From Himantopus leucocephalus (Eukaryota > Chordata > Aves > Charadriiformes > Recurvirostridae), in the NCBI GenBank assembly GCA_003993805.1, contig RSEF01000014.1:2047941-2111940 (forward strand): a DNA stretch of 64,000 nt, written 5' to 3'. The position numbers and the translations under genes are program-made. Positions within the stretch are counted from its first letter, which is position 1. Each line of letters starts with the position of its first letter. Shown in pieces: positions 38,251 through 51,955 of this stretch. The notes under the pieces were generated by a model, which was not told where the DNA came from, searched no databases, and saw only the letters and a list, made by a program, of their open reading frames with translations.

Positions 38251-38480
38251 ATCATAGAATCATAGAATTGTTGAGGTTGGAAGGGACCTTTCCGATCATC
38301 AAGTCCAACCATTAACCTAACCTGACAAAACCACATCTAAACCATATCCCCAAGTGCCACGTCTGCCCTTTTTTTAAACACCTCCAGGGATGGCGAATCC
38401 ACCCCCTCCCTGGGCAGCCTATTCCAATGTTGGATAACCCTTGTGACCATGACTGCACTTTTTCCTTATTGCCACCTCCT
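38251..38480 (-). mobile_element. CR1 LINE 3' end, minus strand, 5'-truncated
   Basis: On the plus strand it starts atcatagaatcatagaattg, the reverse complement of the ATTCTATG-type CR1 terminus. It continues ggttggaagggacc, gatcatcaagtccaacc, cattaacctaacctgac, cacctccagggatgg and gggcagcctattccaatg, all hallmarks of an avian CR1 3' end. Similarity fades near 38455-38480. It lacks any coding region and is a dead copy. Its wording differs from the 12.97 kb copy, so the two probably belong to different CR1 subfamilies. Confidence 0.93.
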
Positions 38481-38898
38481 GTGAATCAGGCAACTTCAGC
38501 GCAGCTGACGACACCACCTTGCTAAATACCAGGTACAGGGGCAGGCTCTGTCCTCAACAGTCTGGGGATAATCAGACACCTGGAAGAAAATTTAACACAA
38601 TTTTTCTATCCAAAAATATAGCAGAGATTTTGCAACGTAAGTCCTGTTACAAACCAGTCATTCTTTCCGTGGAGCCAATAGCAACATTTTTCCATAATAT
38701 ATGTGAGCAAGCCATAAATAACATGGAATTTAGAGCTTGCTGTAATAAAACCCCAGTGCTTCAAAGAGGCAGTGGGGCACAGACTTTAAGACATCATCAC
38801 CAGAAGGAAACTGTGTTGAAGGAAACCTACAGATTGCAGTAAGTCAAAGGCCTAGAAACTTTTAGATGTTGACATACAACTAAAGATAGTGGTCATCA
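38481..38898. other. Unique non-coding sequence
   Basis: No recognisable gene or repeat. A 107-codon open frame crosses it (38519-38842) without known similarity. Confidence 0.5.
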
Positions 38899-39062
38899 GG
38901 GAAGGGGAAGGGGAAGGGGAANNNNNNNNNNNNNNNNNNNNNNNNNNNNNNNNNNNNNNNNNNNNNNNNNNNNNNNNNNNNNNNNNNNNNNNNNNNNNNN
39001 NNNNNNNNNNNNNNNNNNNNNGAAGGGGAAGGGGAAGGGGAAGGGGAAGGGGAAGGGGAAGG
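38899..39062 (+). repeat. GGGGAA hexanucleotide array interrupted by a gap
   Basis: Pure GGGGAA units occur on both sides of a 100-N gap: about four at 38899-38921 and about seven at 39022-39062. The array is one microsatellite whose length is unknown because the gap size is a placeholder. The plus strand is all-purine and has four-G runs with two-base loops, so it can form a G-quadruplex or triplex. This probably caused the sequencing dropout. Confidence 0.93.
38922..39021. other. 100-base assembly gap
   Basis: Exactly 100 N inside the GGGGAA array; a placeholder for an unknown length. Confidence 0.98.
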
Positions 39063-42000
39063 AACTTCCGAAGTGCTGAAGCGCCAGGTAGAGTCTGCCT
39101 CGCCAAGGGATGACGCTGCAGCCCCACCTCCCACTCCAGTCTCCCAGACATCTCCCATCTGGACAGGGCAAGCAACCTAAGGGATCTCAGCTGACAGACC
39201 AACTTTATTCTAACAACGGAAACATCAGCCAGAGCTGGAAAACATTATGCCATTTTACAGGAAGGTCCTGAGTTTGGTGTCATCGACAGTGAGGAAATAC
39301 AAACATTAAGAGTGAAAATTTTCCCATGCCAAGGAAATGAGAAAGACATCTCTTCCAAGAGAGCACTTCAGAAGGAATTCAAACACTTGGCCCCATTAGT
39401 TTACAACCCGCATCTTAGTTTGGTCCCAAGATTTTTTCTGAAGAAGCAAATGATCTATCCAGCTGTACTACAGGACACAAACAGGAAGACCAAGTGGTGG
39501 GCTGAGACAATATTGCAGAGCCAGAGACTTTGCTAGACACAAAAACTTTGGAAGGCAATTCAACAGGAATGAAAGGAACCATGATTAATAATTGATTTTT
39601 TAATGTTTACTGTTAGACATTTTGTTTGTGTTTCTGTAAAAACACCTGTTTTGTTTTAATACTCTGCCTCTGACTAGCTCCTTCATAAATATTTCTACTT
39701 TCCAGTATGAAAAATTTAAGCCCTTAATTAAACTGTCATTGAAGTTTTATGGCAATAAATGCACTGAAATAAATGACAGCATTTAAGCAAATGTGCACAT
39801 TTTTATAGGGATGATCACTGCTGGTGTTCAGGGGGTAACGTGAAGGACGGTAGTGTCTTCACGCTGCTCACAAGAAAGACTTTTTAATCACTGGGCTCTG
39901 AAGATTATCAGTTGAAAACAGCAGCACTGCTGATGGACAAACAGGAGAAAAGAGTAGAGGAGGAAAGGGCGCGATGGACATTCTGCATTGTGAATGTTTA
40001 AGCAGTGCTGAGTAGCGAAATGCTGCCTTGTAGTACTCGGTAGAGCCTCCCCCCCTTGACCTTAGATATTTTCAGAGTCAGAGTCCTGCTACTTTGCATA
40101 CTTACTTCTAATGTATTTGAGAATTTGGCAGTATTTTTAAGATCTACAAGGGCTCTGGAGAAGTTCAGTGTAATGGGGAAGATTATTTTGCTACTATGTC
40201 TAGAGGTACAGAAATTTCATCACATAAAGGAAAGACCCAAGAATTTAAAAAAAAAAAAAGTCTTAAAAAGACAGTATTTTCATAGTGTGTTATTTGTACA
40301 CTGAAATTACTGAGCTGGAAAGAGAGGCTTTGAGGGGGAGCAGCTGTCAGATAAAGGTGTATGTTAGAAGGTACAAGGTAACCTTCTCACAGCAATTCAA
40401 AGACATCCCTTAGGAGCAGAAGCACTAACCCTTGTATAAATTAAAAACAAGATTTCACTTTAATTTAAATATGTTCTATTTTTGAAATGTACATGAGAGA
40501 GCTCTTTAGAGTGAAATTGGTTGTGAATAATTAAACTTTATGGACGACAAAGAAAAAAAGCAGCTGCAACATACATTTATTATCAGACAAACCTAGAGAG
40601 GGACCATACACGGTCCTGCCTCCCCAGGAGAGCTCACTGCTGTTCTTGCAGCAGCCGGGGACGGCCGCAGCGCTGCGCAGGCAGCAGGGCAGGGACTGCA
40701 GCTGCCCCGCAGATGGGGCGGCGCTGGCAGTTTGCAGTTAGTTTGTGCTCTGAACATTTTCGAGTCATATTATAACCAAAAAGAGAAAGAACTGCTCCCT
40801 GCCCCCCCAGCACTGCTGGGACTATCCATCATAAAGCAGATTAGAAACCTTTGACCTTATGTTCCAGCTAGTCTAAATATTTCCTAAGGCCATTGTATGT
40901 TGCTTTCTTTTATGCAATGGCAAGGTAATTAACAGCAAGGACAGGTACGCACATGATCCTTTTTCTAATTCACACACCGCCCGAGAGATGGATGCCATAA
41001 ACACCTCCTGGAAAGTATTAAGTGCCTTTGCCTCCGGTGGTGACGTGGAGCACTCAGAGGCCGCCAGCGGTGGCAGGCGCTCCCCAGTACCCCTCTCCTG
41101 GGGGCAGCGGTGTGACGGGAGAACTGCCAACACTACTCCCAGTCTCCCCCCTGTACCTGGTAACCAGCAGTTATTTTCATTACTCTGCCTTTGTTTGGGG
41201 AAGAGGAACAACAGCACTTTGAAACCAAAAGTACATACGTGAAAGCAACTCAAGTTTCTATTACGGTTAAGTCAACCTCGATCCATTAGGAACATCACCC
41301 AGGCTGTGTGCGGATACCCAAGGATGGGCAGCAGCCAGAGGCGCTTTGTGTTCGGTTGAGACAAATCGTGCTGAAACTTCCTGAAACACTACAGCTGGCC
41401 AAAGCTGCACAGCCCGCTCCTTCGCTCTGATTCTGGCTGATAATAAGGCAGCTTCTCCTTCCTGCCGCCTGCCGACTTGCCCCCGGGGCTGTGCGAGCTG
41501 GGCGGTGACACAGGCCCTGCAATCTCCCCTTCACCTACCGGGGACCTTCTCCCAGCTCTGTACGGGCAGAGTGTGGTCTGGATGGGCGGCTGCTCTGTCC
41601 AGGCTGAAGGGAAACATACGGGAAAATTAATAATGAGTTTGAACCTAATACATATGGTCACAAATCAACCGTTTTTACTAGTAGGAATTGAAGTTAAAGA
41701 AGAAACCCTCCAGTTGCACAAGCTTCGCCCACTCTTTTGCCACAATGCCAAAGGAAAGCACTCTCTTCTGGGAAATGGCCTTTTACATCTTCTCCTTCCC
41801 ATCAGGCAACTTCTAGGTCTTAAACGCAGTGTCAGACAACACGTGCATGCCAATATCACAAGGTTATACAAGCTCATCCTCTTCCACCCTAAACTCAGCT
41901 CATATTTTCAGGACAGTCCTGAAGGAACACGGGTGTCTTAGGAGACCACAACTGAACGTGTTCCAGCAGCGGGACTAATTAAGGCTGTTGCCGATCTAGG

Positions 42001-45000
42001 TGGAATTCCCACAGACTACTGAAAATGAATTTACTCATTCCTAAAAGTTTCAGTGAAAATCAACATTCAAGTAATTCTTTAGGAGCCCATGAAGTCGCAA
42101 TGACACAGGGAACGAATTCAGCCCACGCTGAGTTAGGAGTCAGCATTTCTTGTTAGCATTCAAGGAAGAGTCCTCCTCGTCTGCCCTTCACTCCCTCCCG
42201 ATGGTGTGCTCCAACACGCACAGTTCCACTTTGCTTCATTAGGGAAAAGGAAAAAAAAAGTTGAAAAGGAAACACTCTCCAGTTTTGTTTTCATGTGAAA
42301 ATCTCTCTCGCCAGCTCGCTCCTACTGGCTGCCTTAGCATGGTTCCAGCATGGTACACTAATGTCCATCTTTGAAACAAAGGTTATTTAGAGCGTTTTAG
42401 GATTTAAGCGGAGCTCAGCTGGGGCAGGGTAAAGGTGGAAGTAATCTTCCAAAGCCCTTTTTAAAGATTAGATATTCGTTTTCTATTCCTGTTCTGCAGA
42501 TAACCACAGCACAGAATGACAGAAAAACTAGCACATGCTTGGCTGAACTTCTCATTAATAAGGACACCGCTATGTGGATGATCTTGCTCCCTTTCTCTCT
42601 CATGCTGAGAGGGAAGGACACCACAACAGACACGAAAAGATAAAATACTCCGACACTTCATAAAGCATAACAGCTTTTTTTGCTCATCAGTAGCTGCCAC
42701 CGGGCTACACATCTATCAGGTCTGCACAGAGGACTGGCAGGAGCCTTGCTGCAAAGACACAGGCATGAGACTGAAGAGGGACGTGGTTTCCAGACCCACC
42801 GCAGACTGCCTGGGGGATGCTGGGGGGAATATTCCTGAGTGTGCTTCAGTTCCCCCATCGGTCAAACAAAGCTTCCCACCTCGTAAACATCTCAGATATT
42901 TCAAATTGCGGGGCAGAGACATCCCACTGTGGGTCTGTACAGTAACAACCGTACCGGGCTTCTCATCATCATCCAAGTGCTGCCTTCATAAACATGATCA
43001 CGTTGCACATAACGCACACCATTAGGACCGAGAGCTACTCAGGGCTTTGTAGTTCATCCTAAATGAACTTTGGGCATCCAAATCAATAACCAGATTTGCT
43101 AAGATGAGAAACAGGAAACAACTTCCCCGGCTTTTAGTCCTCAACAGAGTGTATCCCATCCAAGGACAACCAGCAGTACAAGAAGACTGAAAGGGCAGGC
43201 TGGGCCGGGACCACAGCTCCATCTGGGGTTCACTTCCTTCTGCTCCTGCACGACAGCAAGCAACTCACTCCGTTACAAACATTTAACTCCTACAGATTTC
43301 AAGCATTTAAGGTGCTCACGTACCTCCCTTCTTCTCTGCCTCAGTGATCTATGAACCTTCCCAACAAAGGGACCGGGGACAAAAAACAAGCGATGGACTG
43401 TGAGGGAATCAGATATTCTAAGAATAGGGACTGTGCAGCTGCCCATTAAAAAAAAAAAAGAAGCTGACAGTCCATTAAATTGGCAACAAAATGCATTGTC
43501 TGAGAGGAAAAACCAATGTAAAATGGAAGTTATGGAAGTCATGGAAGTTTGTCCTCCACTAGCTGTTACAAAACAGAAGAAAGAGGCCGTGCTGTCTCAA
43601 GTGAGGCATTATCATGTTCTGCTTTGCACGGCTTAGAATTGTGATTTTGATATAATGTATTAGGTGCTGCGAGTACCAGTGAGTGGGAAATATTCTTCGT
43701 GATTCCTACCATTCTACTTAGTGCTTCCCCCTGCTCAGAAGCAGAGGACGTGTAGGAGGTAGCAATCCCCAAAGCAATGTTTGCTTTTAATTAAATCCTT
43801 CCTCCGCACCTCGCTCAGGACCTGGCAGGACGAGGCCCTCAAAAATGCATGTGCAGGCCATGCAGTGAGGAAGCGGGATTTATACCACACAGCAGAGGGG
43901 ATAAATCAAGTTCATAAAGCATGTTATTTCCAGCTGTGATGTTATACATACTGCTTTTGAGGAGCAGCAGGAGCTGCTTCCTTTCCCCATGCAGCTGCTT
44001 TCAATATGCAACAAAATGGTTTAAATGCCTGAGAAGGCACTAAGGATGTTTTAAGAAACTGCCACGGTAAAGATTTTATTTTTTTTTAAGAGAGGAGACT
44101 GGAAGAGGAGTATCAGGCAATAAAGACGTATTCTTCTCAGCTATGAGAACCTTAGGTGCCAAAATTGTTCCTTGCTAGTCTTGTCACCAAGAAATACTCT
44201 TCTCAGAGGAACCAGCGGTACTCCAGAGTAAATTTATCTCATTTTTGCTGCAGCTTTTCCTTCTTGGGAATCTGCTTCCTGAAATAAAAATCACAGCATG
44301 GCGACGGTGGCTGCTAGTCATAGTGCCACCCGAGCCACGCACCTTGTCCAGCAGAGGTGACATGAGCTGCTGAACACCTTCAGAGAAGACCCACCTCTCT
44401 GGCTGTGCTGACGGAGCCCGTTTAGCTCCCCGTTAGTTTCCACTAGCTGGGATGGTGGGGAAACATCTCTGAGGATGCTCGTTGTGCTGAGGAGGTTCTA
44501 GAAAGCAGCTGAATCTTCTCAGCGGCCTTTTCCCCGTCACTTGCTGTAGCACTCCCCTCATCCTTTGTGCAGAGTTTTTCTAACAACCAGCACCCAGCAA
44601 ACGGCCTGCAGAGCGGGCAGCCCCTTCGCTGATGGCCATCTGCCAGTGTTTTTCTTACGTTTGCCAGTCCTACCCCAGAATGAGACCCGACAGAACTGCT
44701 CACAACTTGCAAACCACCACCCTCCTCTCAGCGGAAATTAACAGAGCTGAGACAGGGCTGAGCCCCCAAACACGTCCAAGCCTGTCCTCGCACGGTGACA
44801 ATGGAGGACCGGACCCAGACAGCCAAACCAAAAGGAACTTCCCACGCCCTGTGCTAGACCAGAAGCGCTGACGCTAAGGACCCCAGAGCCGCAAGTCCAG
44901 GTGGGAGATTTTCTAAAATGGTGAGACCTCTCAAGAGCCTGATGAGCTTCTAGATCAGATTTATTATATCTCTGCAATCATCTACTCTTTTCATCTCAAT

Positions 45001-48000
45001 ATGATTTGTTTAAATAAACAACCAGCATGGCTTCAAGTGTCATTTCACCCATTACGTGTGCAGCTCGAGAGCTGAAGAGCAGGAAAGAGAATAATAGAAA
45101 ACTGATGAGGAGAGAAGAAAATAATAAATAAGACCAAAAGAAAGAATGAGCACCCTCAGGGTTATAGTCAGCACTCCAGCTGAGAGGTCTGTGGGTACAG
45201 AAAAGATTATTTACATTGAGCTATGAATTTTAAAAGTAATATTATATAAGCCTTCCAGCTTTAACAATTAAAGAGAGAAGTAATTATAAGAATTACCCAA
45301 ATGTTAAATGGTTTGAAAATAACTGAAATATTTCTCTCTCCCTAGTGGAATGTTTTGCACGACAAAAAGAACAAGTTTCTGAAAGATGGGTAGGGGGGTT
45401 TTATCATTCATTTTAAAATGCAAATATTTTAATAGGTTTCTTTTAATATATATGATAATGAGCTTATAGATGAGACACAAACCACAGGCCAAGTAAGCAG
45501 ATGTCTTGTCAACAAGGTCTAGAATTTAGAATCATTAGGGCTCGTTTAAGAAACATACTTACCCTGACATAAAACTGAAGCATATTATAATATTTCAAAT
45601 TCACACTGCTCTGTGTGACATTTTTTCCTCATTAAAATGAAGAATGACACAGCCGGAGAGAGCCCCATCTTTCCTGCTTTGTATTTGCAGTTCAAAAGAT
45701 GTCTCTAGCAAATTGTCCCAGAGAGACAAAATATTAAGCACCTTGAGTGCTGTTCTGCATGCAATTAATTTCACAGCCTTTGAAAGCTTTTAACGTGCTG
45801 TGGTGACCAGTGAAATAATAATAAGTTGCTGCTCATTGTTCCCATCTTGTTCGCGCTCTCTTTTCTGCAGCCTGTCAAATCCTGTTTCACTCTGCCTGTT
45901 TTTCGAGGTGTCAATTCCTTCACATTGCACAGCTCTCATGATGGAATTCCTGAACTTCTTGTTCACCCTTCAACTTTGAAAGGCAAAGAATCGGATAGGC
46001 CTGATGAACAATAACCGACCCAGAGTGTTTCTGAAACTGCGGCAAGTAAACAATGCATATGATCGTTAAGCAAATACCATAAAAATCAGGTCAAGTGACT
46101 GAGTTAACTTCCTATTGAGCTGAGTTTTTGCCAATCCACTGAAATCAATAAAAGGTTTCCTACTGCCCTAAGAGGCTTTCTATCAAACCTTAAATTAAGT
46201 TCTCTTTTAAACACACTCCTTTCTTCCTCTGGTGCACACATACATATATCCAAAGGCAAATTCCACCCTTTGACTCTTACAAAGTAGTGAAACTTATCCA
46301 AAACACCAGCACTCACATAGAGTATGCTCCTTGTGACTAAATACTGTTGAGAAGCCTGTAACGTCTTGGGTAAAAGAAAAAAAAAAAAGGTCACGGTTAT
46401 TTGTCCTATGGAAAACCATAATTAAAAAGGAGGAGCGTTGTAAACACCACCACTGGTGCAAAGAGAGGAATCTGCAATATTAAATAAGCTTTCAACACAG
46501 TGACTTTGACGTTAAATTTAACAGCAGTGGGTGACAAACTTTCAGAACATGCCTTCAAATTCACAAGTTGTTTCTTTTTTTTTAAGGATAACTTTGAAAG
46601 AAAAGCGTATTCAAAGCACTAAGCATCCTCAGCGCAGGGGTTTGATGTTACACATTGAAGATCTGAAAGTGAGCACGCACTCATCCCAAAAGACCCAAGA
46701 ATGTTTCTTTCGGAGACAGAACAGGTAACCATCAGCGTACATAATCGATCAGGAGCTTCAGCAAAGACCCCGTTCTGTTGTGCACCACACAGGGAAGACA
46801 GAGAACTCAGAACCTTCTGTCAGGTGGGACTCAGGAGGACGAGGCAGATACAAGAGGGTGATGCAAGTACCAGGTAGGAAATAGCAAGGAAGGTAATCAG
46901 GGTGGACACAAAAGTAGAAGTGGCAGATTATTCAGCCATAAATCTCATTTTAGCATCCCAGTTCCTCTCTCCAGGTACTTTTCCATCCATTTCTGGCATT
47001 CAATACCAAGACTGAGGTAAAGGAAATTGATATTCCTGATGAGGAGGCACATAATATTCTGTAAAAAGCCCAACAAAATACTGTGCAGATATCCTGCAAA
47101 TTAACTAGTTGCAAAAAAGAGCAGAAAAAACCCAAAACTGTCCTTGGAATTCTAACATTTTAAAGGGAAAGTAAAGGGGAAAAAGCACAGCACCTACTAT
47201 TTTAAATACGTCTTTCCAAATTTAGCATCTAGAAAAATTGCAAAGTTTTCCTGCACTCCACAGAAATTTATCATAAAAAGTACTTTTCCGAACTATGATA
47301 CTATCTTAGAGCTCTTGCCTTTCAGTCTGTTTTCCAGCACTTACAGAATGTACAGAATCTTTACAGCACTTACAAAATCTAAAGTCAGCCAGAGCCTTTC
47401 ATTTCAAAGCTCGCCGTGGCCCAACCCCTAATATCCAGAGATACCTTCCTAAGAAAAGAGTCCGGGCAGAACTTGTCTGGCACAGCTCCTCCCCCTGCGG
47501 TGCCTGCAGGCCAAGGCACCTTTCCTGGGGATCACATTTCTAACCGAACCTTCTCAGAAGCTACAAATCTTCACAGATTTCTCCTGCTGCAGAGCACACC
47601 TTCAAGGCGCTCACGGGAACACAAAGCGACACGTATGCAAAATGCTGCGCCAAAACCACGACCAACGTAATGCCCTCACAATTTGCTTCCTAAAGGGAGG
47701 ATGAAAAAAGAACACATGTGCCAGATGATAGCTGCATCGCCTAAGCTGGAAGACATCTGATTCTGCAGTACAGTACCCTATACAGAAACAGAGTGCAAAA
47801 GTCAATGGAAACCTTTCATTAACCTCGGTGAACTCTGAATTAAGCTTTAAATGTTTTCTTCTGGGAACAGTAGTTGTGTTCCAACCTAAAAGCTGTTCTT
47901 CTCTCTGCTCACACAGACCTGACCAGTGTTTCAACCCTCTCAGTGTCTGTATTTGTGTTCCCTGCCTACACAGGTCTAATCCCCCGGAGGTCCACAGAGC

Positions 48001-51000
48001 GAGATGTTCTTTCCAAAGCAGAAGCCACTCAACTTACCTGATTACACCTTCCCCAGGTTCAATGCAGGGGCTGCTAACTCAGCACGGTTGAAGGATTTAA
48101 AGGATTTTGAGCGTTGGAGACTGAAGTTCCCATCAGTAACAGAGAAGCAGCAATTCAGATAAATTCAGATATATTTGAAATATAAATGGTTAAATGCAAG
48201 TTTTAAATGGAACGATGTTGCGGGCCATGAGAAGGAGGGCAGTGGGCGTTCTGGAAACCTCTAAGCTGCGTGACCATGCGGAAAGTCAGGAGAGGTTCTT
48301 TAGGGCAGGAGAACTTAACAACATTTCTTTCGTTTTTCAAGCTGGAAACAACCAAAGAAACAAAAATAAATTGACCAAGCATATAAAATAAATTAATTTT
48401 GTACAAATTTTCAGAAAACAGCAAAACCTACAGATATACAGGTTTATTCCAAAACTCATCAGTCATCCCAGGCTTGTGCTTCCATTCCTCTGAACAAGGC
48501 CACTGCCTCCAAGTATCCCATTCTATGCATTCAGGAAAAGATCACGCACAGTATGAAATATTTCCCAGCACTTTTTGTTGTCCAAAGTCAAAAAGCAGTT
48601 TCTAATGTTCACATGTTTGGTTAGCCTCTACTGGAAAACATCCTGTTTTTCAAAGGTTTTATTTCTTCTGCAACTGCAACATGTTCCTGTGAAATTTCTA
48701 GCAGAGTTTCTGTGGTTGTATAATAGAAAAAAAAAAAAAGTTCAATTGCTTGGGAATTGTAGTTATTGAACACAAGAAAAACACTTTCCAATAACTATTC
48801 CCACATGTAACTTCAGCATGAACTTCTCAATGAAAGAGGCGGAACTGCAATGAGAGAGCATTCCATGTTTCCACAGCACACACGGGTGGGAAGTGAAATG
48901 AATTCCTGTATTGGGCTTCCCACAGACAGAAGAAACTACTTTCATTCTAGCACTCCACGACATACCCATTTCCAGAGCTTCGCACACTACAGCCAAAGAG
49001 AAGGATAACGACCACGTCACCCCAGGTTCGCAGCATGAATTTAGTCCTTTCAGGGGAAAACTCAGCAGGGACATAAAAAGAACCTACAATCTGATGGTGA
49101 GATCGTACAGTAAAGGGCAGAGCTCCGCAGAGCTCGGCTTTATGTCACGCGCTTTGTCCCTGTCCAGCTGACCCGTCCTGCCTCTCCACGTGGCACCATG
49201 CACGCGGACAGAAGCTGCACCTACAGAGTGTTCCACAGCACCGGGAGCTGTGAAGTCCCAGGCAGCCCAGCAGCTTCTTTTAAAACTTTTTGCTGAATGT
49301 TTAATACAGTTTTAAATCGATCACTTACAGAGTTTGCCATTGCTTTTTCTTGAACGAACAAATGAAAACATTGGCACAGCTGTAAGACCTAATATACTCG
49401 GCCTTTCCACCGTTAGAAGAGCGAGGTAAGGTCAACCACTCCCATCAAAGACGCCGCTTTCTCTGCCGTGTGTGCTTTTTGGTCCAGTTAATGCACCGCT
49501 CTCGGCAGACTCAGCGCACGTCTACTGTAACACCTAGTAAAGGCTGCACATCTGCCCTAAGTCCATAGAGGGACAAGACTGAGATTTACAAGTAAAAGGA
49601 AAAACCAGGCTGAAATTCAGACTCAGATGAGCTTGGTCCTGTTATCAAAGAAATGGAAATGGAAGAGCTTGGGCTGTATTAGAAAATAAAATTTCCTAGA
49701 ATCTTTTCCTAAATAATTTTCTCAGTTGCTATGAGGCCCTTGATCTAGTCCCATTGCTCCATTTTGGTGGTCATCACAAATGATGATGATTGATAATTAT
49801 AGCGAGGATTTTCAAAGGAATACAATGTTACAGTAAAGGCTGAAATCCACTGCAACTGAAGTCTGTTTGTCTTACGCCAGCTCGTAAGATCTTTGTCTGG
49901 TTTTGACAGACAAGACTGGAACGATGCTGTACAGAGGCAGAGCAGCTCCTGTGCTCAGAAGTGACAAGACAGGACAAAGGAAGGTCATTATTTAAGGGAA
50001 ATGCAAGGTCTTGCCTAAGCACACATAAGCCGAGGTTATTACGAAGAACTTGATACTCAGGTCTCTCGCATCCCAATCTATTACCTTAACTGTAAAATCT
50101 GTAACTTGTAAAAAACTGTCAACTGTAATCTATGAAAAAGAGAGAAACCTCTATCATTTTGTTGTATCTGTATAGAATAAAAGTTATCTATGGACTGTAC
50201 TGCTAATGAAAATAGAAAGTGAGTTCCAACGCAGTTTTAGCCTCGTCCGAAAAAGCCAAACAAAAAACCAACAGCTAAAGGTGGAGTCCCATTGCTGACA
50301 TAGAAAATGGAAAGCAGCAAAATCCAGAGCTTAATCTTAAATTGAAATTGAAATTGAAATTTTATGTCAGGCTTAAATAATATTTATGAAACACTGCATG
50401 CAACTTTCACTGGTTTTTCATTGGAGATAGAAAGACAGTACACAAGTCTACACACAAATATCTTGTGTGATGTGCGAGGGAGTGCTCTACCGATGCAAAG
50501 GACCACGTGGAGGAATATTTCTCTCAGACTGGGTGTAGTATTCTAGACAGCTGGGATGGGAAACGGCTCTTCATAATGTCATTTTATGAGGAACTAACTT
50601 TCTATGATATACGAACTCCTTTTTTTACTGGATGAAGTACTTCTTTTACACATGATTTCTCACTATCTAGACCATTATTATTATTTACACAGTAGTGCTA
50701 ATTATTAGCATCAGGGATGACCCTGGTGGGCCCTACACAAGCAAGAGAAAGGTGGGGTCTAGAAAGTGCTGACAAATGTCAATTAATAGTGTCAAGTAAC
50801 TGCAGCTACTTTCTTCCAGGAGCATACACCAAAAACAGTTTCTCAACATTGATTCTGAAGAGAATTCACAGCAGTTTCTACCATCTGAAAATTAAGGATT
50901 TAGTCTTCAGTCGTAGACATCGTTCACGCAATAAACCATGGAAACGGGCAGGCCAGAGGGGGCTTCAGCCAAAGATGAAACACTCTTGTGACGCACTTCG

Positions 51001-51894
51001 CTATCTACTGACCCCAAAGGCAGCCTAGACTACGAGTTCAGGTGGCTGCGGTTAGATGAGAAGATACACTAAATGCAGCCTCCCAAACTTCCGCAGCTTC
51101 TGTAGCTGATGAGGTAACTCACTGTGGAACACTGCGTTCCAGCGAGCTGGTAATCACACATGCAATGCCTCCGCCAGATCTGCACAATGACATGTGTCCG
51201 ATTACGTTCTCACACCACAAAGAAGATCTTCAACCACAATCAGTCGCCGAGAAAGCTGGGGCCCCGTGCAGCAGACACTTAGCTCAGGACTGGGTACACC
51301 AGGGCTCTCCTTTCTCCCCTTACCCACAGCCTTCTCTTGTTTGTGTGAACTTGCTGCCCACACATTTCTGTTCCTCCCCTCCTCAAAGCTTTTCAGTACA
51401 GCACTGACAGCACCGAAAGAGCTTTACCTTATTTTACATTTTTGTCCTCTCTTTTGTCTCTCTGGCCCTGGTAGACCCATGGGAACAACCAGCTTCCCAG
51501 ATTATCCAGAAGTGTGTAGATATTTTGGGGGGTCACTTCTGTATCTCTTTAAAGTAACCCAATTTTAGAACATGCAGAGCAGGCACTCCCTTGAAAAAAT
51601 CAGAGACCTTTTCCAAATTGACATCACAATCATGAAAATACTCTCTGTATTAGTGGAGAACAAAGTTCTCTGCTCTCACAGAGCAGCTGAATCTGTCACA
51701 TCCTTCTCTCAATTACACCCAGTCGATTTATCTCTTATTGCCATAAAAAAGTCTCAAGCCTTCATAAAAGCAGACAGTTCTACTCATTTCCTTCATGAAC
51801 ATAAATGAGTCATGAAATACAGAGATAAAGTTGTACTCTAGAGAAAGCTGTGTATTTGATTTCGTGGGTTCTAACTCAAAAGAAACATCAGTGC
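39063..51894. other. Long unique non-coding stretch, no gene recognised
   Basis: Almost 13 kb with only short open frames, none resembling a known protein. Minor features seen are TAAT-rich AT blocks (39700-39800, 45000-45130), a GC-rich inverted-repeat-like patch (40630-40740), a three-fold imperfect atggaagt repeat (43525-43552), an A-run with G (43447-43460) and a short AAATTG repeat (50340-50364). A string ending gaataaaagttatc (near 50174-50190) contains AATAAA but has no other transcript-end signal that I can confirm. Confidence 0.5.
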
Positions 51895-51955
51895 TGGGGA
51901 GAGGGAGGGAAGGAGAGAGGGAGGGTAGCGGAGAAGAGAAACGAGAAAGAGGCAA
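51895..51955 (+). repeat. Polypurine tract
   Basis: About 60 bases almost purely A/G on the plus strand (ggggagagggagggaagg and similar). It has multiple GGG runs separated by short A/G loops, giving triplex or near-canonical quadruplex potential. It lies in a region without other recognisable features. Confidence 0.7.

Noticed and set aside
38852..39202. Serine-proline repeat open frames
   Set aside because: They are readings of the GGGGAA array through 100 undetermined bases.
42066..42090. Match to the 5' part of miR-26 (ttcaagtaattc)
   Set aside because: The identity ends after about 13 bases and no hairpin partner is visible nearby.
45826..46014. Frame starting with a signal-peptide-like hydrophobic stretch
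   Set aside because: It begins at a TTG codon, not ATG, is only 62 codons long and has no recognisable mature domain.
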